The notes under the pieces are model-generated. The model had not been told where the DNA came from. It saw only the letters and a program-made list of their open reading frames with translations, and did no database searches. A program made the position numbers and the translations under genes. Shown piece by piece: positions 1 to 5,027 of a stretch of DNA of 6,457 nt (its first letter is position 1; each line of letters opens with the position of its first letter). This DNA is from Gemmatimonadota bacterium (GTDB lineage Bacteria; Latescibacterota; UBA2968; UBA8231), in the NCBI GenBank assembly GCA_009845645.1, contig VXZF01000439.1:1-6457 (forward strand). The letters are read 5' to 3'.

Positions 1-1377
1 TATCCAGGTGCCCAGTTCGGCTTCCACGTGGAGGGCACCGGCAGCTTCCGCAAGGAAGGCTACTTCATGCCCGAACCGATCCTAGACGCCGATAAAGTAA
101 TTTCCATCGCCGCCATGAAGACCACAATCTACGGCACCACCCTAGGTATCAAAAATTACGTCGGCACCCTAGCCTCAGGAGCCTACGGCGATGGCACCTC
201 CAAGCGCCAACACTACCAAAACAACCCCGAGCACGGGTACGTGGATCTGTTCGCCTACAACCCAGCGGCCTATACCGTCATCGAGGGATTCTGGGGCACC
301 GAAGGCGACGGGCCGCAGTGGGGGCAGAACGTCCAGCACAATGTGGTGGTAGCCGGCGGCGATCCCCTCGCTACCGAAGCCGTGGCCAACGTGGTCATGG
401 GCTTCAATCCACTCGACTTAGAGCATCTCTACCTAGCAGCGACCAAGGGCTTTGGCACTTTCGATCTAAACCGAATCCAAGTGGAGGGACGCGCGCCCGC
501 TAGCGTACAGCGCAACTTCGTCAAATCTCGTGGTGGCGGTCGCAGTGGCGCGTTCTACGGGCGTGGCATCCGGCGCTGGCTCGTCGCTGGGCCGTTCCCC
601 AACAGCAGCGATATCGGCTCCGAGCCTCTGCCCAACGAAGCCCAGCTATATCCCCGAGAGGGCGAGCCGGCCGGCGATGTGGAGTGGACGCAGGTGGAGC
701 ACCTTGGTTACACGGCTGAAATTTTGCCGCTGGGCGACCTCAATGGAAAGGATCAGGACATCGCCAACTACGCCTTCACTCTAGTGCATACACCGCAGGC
801 GCAGGAAGGCTTCCTGTGGCTCGGCTACGGCGACTACGCCAAAGTCTGGCTGAATGGCGATGTGGTGTATGAGAACATCGCCCGGCGCAATTTTCAACTA
901 GCCGACCAGAAGGTTCCGATCCGCCTAGCACAGGGGGAAAACAAACTACTCTTCAAGGTCGGCAACTCGGCCGGGAACACCATGCTGGCCGCACACGTGG
1001 TGGACCAAGACGGAGACCGCCTGCCCGGCATCGAATTCCTGCTGCCGGGCGAGATTCCCACGGCCGTAGAAGAGTCCGTGGCCAGCCAGCCTCTACCGGA
1101 AGCACCGGCGTTGCTGGAAAACTACCCGAATCCATTCAATCCCATCACCCGCATCCGATTTGCCTTGCCCCAAGCAGGTTCTGCCAAGCTGGATATCTAC
1201 AATGCGGCGGGCCAGTGGATCTGCACCCTAGTGGAAGGAGAGGTCGCCTCGGGCTATCACGAGGTAATGTGGGACGCACGCAATGCCTCGGGCTTCAACA
1301 TGGCTAGCGGAATCTACTTCGCCGTCCTCAAGGCCGGAGACCTGCGCAAGACCCGACCCATGACCCTGGTCCGTTGA
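1..1377 (+). CDS. DUF362-domain secreted protein with C-terminal T9SS/FlgD-like sorting domain (5' partial)
   Basis: The frame is open from base 1 to the TGA at 1375-1377, giving 458 visible codons with the true start upstream. Visible residues ~1-165 look like the C-terminal half of a DUF362 domain: the MKT at 39-41, the IKNYVG at 50-55 and the EGFWGTEGDGP at 95-105 match the family pattern of a lysine motif, an alpha-IKN-G segment and a 'meG-GP' loop. The biochemical role of DUF362 is not settled. Residues ~190-350 form a beta-sandwich-like domain (WLVAGPF, then YAFTLVHT, KVWLNGDVVY and GENKLLFKVGN), similar to accessory domains of secreted proteins in uncultured bacteria. A linker leads to NYPNPFNP at 374-381 and a FlgD-Ig/T9SS type A sorting domain ending in MASGIYFAVLKAG and a basic tail. 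The inferred location is the outer surface or outside the cell; the signal peptide would lie outside the window. The permease begins 31 bases after the stop. Leucine codon CTA is used often here (about a dozen times). Confidence 0.88.
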   Translation, partial: YPGAQFGFHVEGTGSFRKEGYFMPEPILDADKVISIAAMKTTIYGTTLGIKNYVGTLASGAYGDGTSKRQHYQNNPEHGYVDLFAYNPAAYTVIEGFWGTEGDGPQWGQNVQHNVVVAGGDPLATEAVANVVMGFNPLDLEHLYLAATKGFGTFDLNRIQVEGRAPASVQRNFVKSRGGGRSGAFYGRGIRRWLVAGPFPNSSDIGSEPLPNEAQLYPREGEPAGDVEWTQVEHLGYTAEILPLGDLNGKDQDIANYAFTLVHTPQAQEGFLWLGYGDYAKVWLNGDVVYENIARRNFQLADQKVPIRLAQGENKLLFKVGNSAGNTMLAAHVVDQDGDRLPGIEFLLPGEIPTAVEESVASQPLPEAPALLENYPNPFNPITRIRFALPQAGSAKLDIYNAAGQWICTLVEGEVASGYHEVMWDARNASGFNMASGIYFAVLKAGDLRKTRPMTLVR

Positions 1378-1378
1378 G

Positions 1379-1410
1379 CGAGGCTTCACCGCGCCTTCAG
1401 GCGTGAAAAT
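1379..1410 (+). repeat. Intergenic hairpin repeat, copy 1
   Basis: This 32-base element starts two bases after the stop of the upstream gene and closely matches 3420-3451: about 28 positions agree, with two small indels and a few substitutions. Its core is CGCGCC-TTCA-GGCGTG, a 6-bp stem (1390-1395 with 1400-1405, one G-T pair) and a 4-base loop. An alternative fold extends the stem through TTCAC (1385-1389) and GTGAA (1403-1407) with a 3-base bulge. No T-run follows, so it is not a standard intrinsic terminator. It overlaps the GTG at 1403 and the weak AGG at 1399-1401 just upstream of the permease ATG, so folding could limit permease translation (inference). Confidence 0.6.
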
Positions 1411-2419
1411 GATTCAAACCCTTTACCACGACCTGACGCATCCGCTCTGGCAGGCCGCCAGCATTGCAGAGTACTACCTGCGAAATACCTACACGCTGCG
1501 CGTCTTGGCAAATTTCTGGGATTTGGCGGCCCAACTCTGGTACTTTGTGGTGCTCGGTGCCTTGTTCAGCACTCTAGCTTGGCGCTACTTGCCTAAGACT
1601 CGAATCCGTCGCACGCTCCAGCAGCGGGCCAACGGCTCCATTGTGGCATCCACCCTGCTGGCCCTGATCTCGCCCCTGTGCACCTTTGCCGCCATTCCCG
1701 TGGCTGGCCGCCTAATTAACATGGGTGTACCGGCCGCACCCTTGGTGGCCTTTGTCGTGGCCTCGCCGCTGATGAACCCCTCCCTGTTCGTGTACACCGC
1801 TGGCACCATCAGTATGGAAATGGCCATAGCCCGGCTGGTCACGGCGGCCAGCGTGGGACTGCTGGCCGGCTTTGCAGCCCAGTCCGCTATGCGTCGTCTA
1901 ACGTTCGCCGTCCGCACAGCAGTCCCTGCGGAGCACGCTCCGGCCACAGCGGACGGGCAGTCTGAAGTCGAGATACTAGCACAGCGCTTCCGCGGCGATT
2001 TGCTCTTCATCGCCAAATTCTTCGGCCTGGGGATCTTCATAGCCGCTTTGGTAAAGACCTTCCTGTCCCAAGAGCTAGTGCTGGCGCTAGTCGGCCCCGG
2101 TAGCGTCTGGGCCGTGCCCGTGGCTGTGGCTCTGGGGGTACCGCTCTACGCCTGTGGCGGCGGCAGCATTCCCATTGTCGAGAGCATGATGCAGATGGGG
2201 ATGAGTCCGGGGGCGGCCTTGGGCTTTTTCATTGCCGGGCCAGCCACCAAGTTCTCCACTCTAACCATGCTTGGGGCGGTCTGGGGCCGCCGCATCTTGC
2301 TATTCTACCTCGGTTTGATGTTGGTCGGAGCTTTGTTCTGGGGGTTTCTCTATCCCTTTGGCGGCGAAAATATCCAAGCCAAGACGGGCGGGGTCTACGA
2401 GGAACTGATGGGCCGATGA
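1409..2419 (+). CDS. ArsP_1/DUF318-type membrane permease, substrate unknown
   Basis: This is an integral inner-membrane protein of 336 residues with about eight predicted hydrophobic segments: approximately 40-58, 77-97, 110-130, 140-160, 201-219, 222-247, 263-285 and 296-316. A polar loop lies at ~161-200. Two related motifs support the predicted permease family PF03773: SPLCTFAAIPVAG (88-100) followed by MGVPAAP and VASPLMNP, and GVPLYACGGGSIPI (243-256) followed by MGMSPGAA and IAGPAT. Characterised relatives export organoarsenicals (ArsP) or are proposed metal exporters (SO_0444 type). Here the first motif has a single Cys (C91) where ArsP-like proteins often show CSCG, so no substrate is assigned. 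A GTG at 1403 is also in frame, but it lies inside a repeated hairpin whose other copy is non-coding, so I prefer ATG 1409. Its ribosome site is weak (AGG at 1399-1401). It is probably co-transcribed with the preceding gene, 31 bases upstream. Confidence 0.85.
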   Translation: MIQTLYHDLTHPLWQAASIAEYYLRNTYTLRVLANFWDLAAQLWYFVVLGALFSTLAWRYLPKTRIRRTLQQRANGSIVASTLLALISPLCTFAAIPVAGRLINMGVPAAPLVAFVVASPLMNPSLFVYTAGTISMEMAIARLVTAASVGLLAGFAAQSAMRRLTFAVRTAVPAEHAPATADGQSEVEILAQRFRGDLLFIAKFFGLGIFIAALVKTFLSQELVLALVGPGSVWAVPVAVALGVPLYACGGGSIPIVESMMQMGMSPGAALGFFIAGPATKFSTLTMLGAVWGRRILLFYLGLMLVGALFWGFLYPFGGENIQAKTGGVYEELMGR

Positions 2420-2472
2420 ACAGATCGACAGACCTCGTCGAGATCACCAGCGGATTCTTCTACACCGACTAG
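2416..2472 (+). CDS. Possible 18-codon mini-ORF coupled to the permease stop
   Basis: An ATG at 2416 overlaps the permease TGA as ATGA, the usual arrangement for translational coupling. The frame reads MNRSTDLVEITSGFFYTD and stops at TAG 2470-2472. The peptide matches nothing I recognise and has no membrane segment or metal motif. It could be a chance ATG, a short peptide that only helps terminate or recycle ribosomes, or the start of a decayed gene: reading past the TAG gives about 20 more codons to a TGA at 2533-2535. There is no independent evidence that it is a real gene. Confidence 0.15.
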   Translation: MNRSTDLVEITSGFFYTD

Positions 2473-2481
2473 CCCTCGCCC

Positions 2482-2510
2482 TTGAGACAAAGAGCAAATT
2501 GCGTTTTATT
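2482..2510 (+). promoter_or_regulatory. Sigma-70-like promoter for the PhyH gene
   Basis: TTGAGA at 2482-2487 matches the -35 consensus at 5 of 6 positions. TTTATT at 2505-2510 matches the -10 consensus at 4 of 6. The spacer is 17 bases. The patch is clearly AT-richer than the surrounding GC-rich DNA. A start near 2516-2518 would leave a short leader of about 22-24 bases containing the AGGAG ribosome site. It suggests that the oxygenase, and perhaps the sulfatases, form a transcription unit separate from the permease. Confidence 0.5.
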
Positions 2511-2513
2511 TGC
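2494..2513. promoter_or_regulatory. Inverted repeat over the -10 region, candidate operator
   Basis: GCAAAT (2494-2499) and ATTTGC (2508-2513) form a perfect 6-bp inverted repeat around an 8-base centre. It covers the spacer and the -10 element of the proposed promoter, a typical place for a repressor site. The arms are short and one copy is seen, so a chance palindrome is possible. No regulator gene is present in the window. Confidence 0.3.
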
Positions 2514-2525
2514 GATCTTCTTGCC

Positions 2526-2530
2526 AGGAG
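2526..2530 (+). promoter_or_regulatory. Ribosome binding site that fixes the PhyH start
   Basis: AGGAG lies 9 bases before ATG 2540. An in-frame TTG at 2510 lies upstream of this site and has no ribosome site of its own, so ATG 2540 is the preferred start. Confidence 0.7.
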
Positions 2531-2539
2531 AATGACGCC

Positions 2540-3400
2540 ATGACAAATCAGATTGATCACGCCTTCAAGGCTGTGCCGACCCACGACGAACTGCGCGAAA
2601 TGAACCGCGACTTGCGCTTCTACCCCAGCACCGTCGATGACCCCACCACCCTCACTACCGAACAGGTCGCCGCTTTCAACCGCGACGGCTTTCTCAAGGG
2701 CTTGCGCATTTTCGACGACGCCGAGATTGCCGAGCACCGGGGCTTCTTCGACGAGCAACTGAGAAAGGTCATGGCCGCCGGCTATGGTAGCTTCACCCTC
2801 AGCTCGGCGCATCTCAAGTTCGCCAAGGTCTATGACCTCATGCACCATCCCAAGATCCTCGCCTGCGTCCACGATCTCCTCGGTCCCAAGTTGATCGGCC
2901 TAGCCTCGCACTACTTCTGCAAGATGCCCAAGGACGGCACGACCATCTCTTGGCACCAAGACGCTAGCTACTGGCCGCTGACTCCCTCCAAGACGGCGAC
3001 CGTCTGGCTAGCTATTGACGACGCTGACGTCGACAATGGCTGTATGCGCTTCGTCGCTGGCTCGCATCTCCACGGCCAGCTCGAATTCCGCCCGAGCGAC
3101 GCCTCGGAAAACAACGTCCTCGATCAGACGGTGGAAGATGTTGAGCGCTACGGCGAGATCGTCGATGTCGAGCTCAAGGCCGGCGAGGTCTCGATTCACT
3201 CCGACCTGCTTTTGCACAGCTCGCACTACAACGAATCGGATCGCCGTCGCTGCGGGCTAACGCTGCGCTACTGCACCCCCGACGTGCGCGCAATCCCCGG
3301 CTACTCTTGGGAAAAGGAAGGCGTGCTGATCAACGCCGCCGACCCGGCTGGCCACTGGGGCAACCCGACCCGGCCCGAGCACGACTACGAAGTGGCCTGA
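2540..3400 (+). CDS. PhyH-family Fe(II)/2-oxoglutarate-dependent dioxygenase
   Basis: This 286-residue protein matches the usual length of bacterial phytanoyl-CoA-dioxygenase-like (PhyH, PF05721) enzymes. It would hydroxylate, or oxidatively dealkylate, a small organic substrate using O2 and 2-oxoglutarate. The N-terminal half contains the family opening TTEQVAAFNRDGFL (39-52). The iron-binding triad is visible: H139 and D141 in SWHQDASYW, and H226 in LLLHSSHYN. R237, eleven residues after H226, fits the 2-oxoglutarate-binding arginine; human PAHX has the same H-to-R spacing. VWLAIDDADVDNGCMRFVAGSH (155-176) is the conserved core strand and loop. No signal peptide or membrane segment is seen, so it is cytoplasmic. 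AGGAG supports the start. Two sulfatases follow on the same strand after 121 bases, suggesting a shared catabolic role (inference). The substrate is not predictable; phytanoyl-CoA itself is unlikely in this setting. Confidence 0.93.
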   Translation: MTNQIDHAFKAVPTHDELREMNRDLRFYPSTVDDPTTLTTEQVAAFNRDGFLKGLRIFDDAEIAEHRGFFDEQLRKVMAAGYGSFTLSSAHLKFAKVYDLMHHPKILACVHDLLGPKLIGLASHYFCKMPKDGTTISWHQDASYWPLTPSKTATVWLAIDDADVDNGCMRFVAGSHLHGQLEFRPSDASENNVLDQTVEDVERYGEIVDVELKAGEVSIHSDLLLHSSHYNESDRRRCGLTLRYCTPDVRAIPGYSWEKEGVLINAADPAGHWGNPTRPEHDYEVA

Positions 3401-3419
3401 ACTGCCTAGCGCGGATCTA

Positions 3420-3451
3420 CGAGCTTCAACGCGCCTTCGAGGCGTGCAAAT
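3420..3451 (+). repeat. Intergenic hairpin repeat, copy 2
   Basis: This is the second copy of the element at 1379-1410, starting 20 bases after the PhyH stop. The stem is 7 bp (3430-3436 with 3440-3446, one G-T pair) around a TCG loop, in CGCGCCTTCGAGGCGTG. Compared with copy 1 the loop gains a G and the flanks differ, but the stem pairs are kept. A 9-base direct repeat, TCAACGCGC, occurs at 3426-3434 and again at 3451-3459. No T-run follows. No coding function is expected here. Confidence 0.6.
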
Positions 3452-3464
3452 CAACGCGCAGGCT

Positions 3465-3494
3465 AGACCCACTACCCGCACATCTGACGGGTCT
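3465..3494 (+). repeat. Competing inverted repeats upstream of the first sulfatase
   Basis: AGACCC (3465-3470) is the reverse complement of GGGTCT (3489-3494), and ACCCG (3474-3478) is the reverse complement of CGGGT (3488-3492). The two stems share their 3' arm, so only one can form at a time. This could be a weak leader structure between the oxygenase and the sulfatase, or chance in GC-rich DNA. There is no T-run and no recognisable riboswitch fold. Confidence 0.25.
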
Positions 3495-3521
3495 GGTCTC
3501 TGCTACACATGAGAGATGCCG

Positions 3522-5027
3522 ATGGCAAACGACAGACCGCACGTCCTCCTGATTTCCACCGACCATTGGTCCGCTTCCCTCTTGGGCGAAGCCAACCATT
3601 CCGCCATTCTCACCCCCACCCTCGACGCACTCGCCCGCAGCGGCACTCGGTTTGTCAACGCCTATAGCGAATGCCCGGTCTGCATCCCCGCTCGCCGCAC
3701 CCTGATGACGGGGACTTCGCCGCGCACCCATGGCGACCGGGTCTTCAAAACGACCGCTCCCATGCCTGACCTGCCGACCGTGGCGCAGACCTTCCGCGAC
3801 GCAGGCTACCAAGCGTATGCCGTCGGCAAGCTCCACGTCTATCCCCAGCGCGACCGCATCGGTTTCGACGACGTGCTCCTAGACGAAGAAGGCCGGCCGC
3901 ACTTGGGAGCGGTTGACGACTACGATCTCTTCTTGGCGGACCAAGGCCATGCTGGAATGGGCTTTGCCCACGGCATGAGCAACAACGAATACTCCTTCCG
4001 CCCTTGGCACTTGCCCGAGGACTGCCACCCCACCACTTGGGCGGCGCGCCAGATGAGCCGGATGATTAAGCGGCGCAACCCGGCCAAGCCCGGCTTCTGG
4101 TACCTGTCCTTCCGCCACCCGCATCCGCCGCTGGTGCCCTTGCAGAGCTATCTCGACCTCTACCGCGATATTGAGATTGACGCGCCGCACCACGGCACTT
4201 GGGCACGCGCGCTGTCCGCCGCCAATTCTGGCGGCGCCTTTGACGATCTGCCCTATGCGCTCAAAGTCATTCAGGGAGCCAACGCCCACCTCAAGGGGCC
4301 AGAGGTCTTGCGCATCCGTCGTGCCTTCTACGCGCTCTGCACTCAGATTGACCACCAACTCCGCGTGGTCATCGGCACCCTGCGCGAAGAGGGGCTGCTC
4401 GACAATACCATCATTTGCTTCACAGCCGACCACGGCGATATGCTCGGCAACCACGGCCTCTGGGCCAAGCGGCTCTACTACGAGCAGTCGGCCAATGTGC
4501 CGATGATCTTGCTCGGAGGCCGAGATGGACGAGTGCCGCACCACACGGTCGACGATCGCCTCGTCGGCTGGCAGGACGTCATGCCGACTTTGCTCGACCT
4601 AGCGGGCATCGACATCCCCGACACAGTTGAGGGCCTATCCATGGTCGGCGAGGAACGGCGCAGTTACCTCTACGGCGAATGCGGCGAAGGGACTAACGCC
4701 ACCCGCATGATTCACGCAGGGCGGCACAAGCTGATCTACTATCCCGTCGGCAACCGCGTCCAGCTCTTCGATCTCGAAAGCGATCCCAGCGAACTGAATG
4801 ACCTAGCGGGTTCACCCGATCACGCCGCAATCCAAGCCCAGCTCAACGAGCGCCTCGTCGGCGAACTCTACGGCAGCGACGAAGCCTGGATCAAAGACGA
4901 TCAACTCGTCGGCTTGCCCGACCAGCAATGGGCACCCCGTCCCAACCGCAACCTCTCCGGTCAACGCGGCCAGCACTATCCCATGCCGCCCCAGATCGAT
5001 GCCGATAAAGTCGTTGGAGCGCCGTGA
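3522..5027 (+). CDS. Formylglycine-type sulfatase 1 (alkaline phosphatase superfamily)
   Basis: This 501-residue enzyme would hydrolyse a sulfate ester (possibly a related ester) using a formylglycine made from cysteine. The signature CPVCIPARRTLMTG gives C54, P56 and R58 of the C-x-P-x-R motif. Other expected active-site residues are D14 (STDHW, with H in place of the common second Asp), K103 and H105 (GKLHV), H201 (RHPHPP), D303 and H304 (TADHGD), H311 (GNHGLW) and K316. The C-terminal subdomain has the usual VQLFDLESDPSELNDLA. No signal peptide is present, so it is cytoplasmic, unlike many polysaccharide sulfatases. ATG 3522 is preferred to ATG 3516 because GAGAG (3511-3515) is 6 bases before 3522 but directly abuts 3516. 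Its stop overlaps the next sulfatase start by 4 bases. Maturation needs FGE or an anSME enzyme, neither seen here. The substrate is unknown. Confidence 0.93.
   Translation: MANDRPHVLLISTDHWSASLLGEANHSAILTPTLDALARSGTRFVNAYSECPVCIPARRTLMTGTSPRTHGDRVFKTTAPMPDLPTVAQTFRDAGYQAYAVGKLHVYPQRDRIGFDDVLLDEEGRPHLGAVDDYDLFLADQGHAGMGFAHGMSNNEYSFRPWHLPEDCHPTTWAARQMSRMIKRRNPAKPGFWYLSFRHPHPPLVPLQSYLDLYRDIEIDAPHHGTWARALSAANSGGAFDDLPYALKVIQGANAHLKGPEVLRIRRAFYALCTQIDHQLRVVIGTLREEGLLDNTIICFTADHGDMLGNHGLWAKRLYYEQSANVPMILLGGRDGRVPHHTVDDRLVGWQDVMPTLLDLAGIDIPDTVEGLSMVGEERRSYLYGECGEGTNATRMIHAGRHKLIYYPVGNRVQLFDLESDPSELNDLAGSPDHAAIQAQLNERLVGELYGSDEAWIKDDQLVGLPDQQWAPRPNRNLSGQRGQHYPMPPQIDADKVVGAP
5016..5019 (+). promoter_or_regulatory. 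Ribosome binding site for sulfatase 2
   Basis: GGAG sits 4 bases before the GTG at 5024, inside the last codons of sulfatase 1. It supports the GTG start and translational coupling through the GTGA overlap. Confidence 0.5.

Noticed and set aside
1403..1405. GTG as the permease start
   Set aside because: It falls inside the hairpin repeat whose second copy is non-coding. ATG 1409, two codons later, is a better start.
1390..1410. Hairpin copies as intrinsic terminators
   Set aside because: Neither stem is followed by a T-run (GAAAAT and CAAAT follow), and the stems are only 6-7 bp.
2510..2512. TTG as the PhyH start
   Set aside because: It lies upstream of the AGGAG ribosome site and within the proposed -10/initiation region. 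ATG 2540 has correct spacing.
1585..2872. Minus-strand open frames opposite the permease and the PhyH N-terminus
   Set aside because: They are low-complexity, arginine/alanine-rich or featureless translations with no plausible ribosome sites. They conflict with well-supported + genes.
3879..4544. Long minus-strand open frame (221 codons) opposite sulfatase 1
   Set aside because: It lies wholly inside a gene with intact catalytic motifs and has no recognisable domain. Long antisense frames are expected where GC-rich codons avoid stops on the other strand.
88..5012. 11-base match GCCGATAAAGT between the DUF362 gene and the end of sulfatase 1
   Set aside because: Both encode a short Ala-Asp-Lys-Val run in unrelated proteins. 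A single match of this length in two coding regions is consistent with chance.
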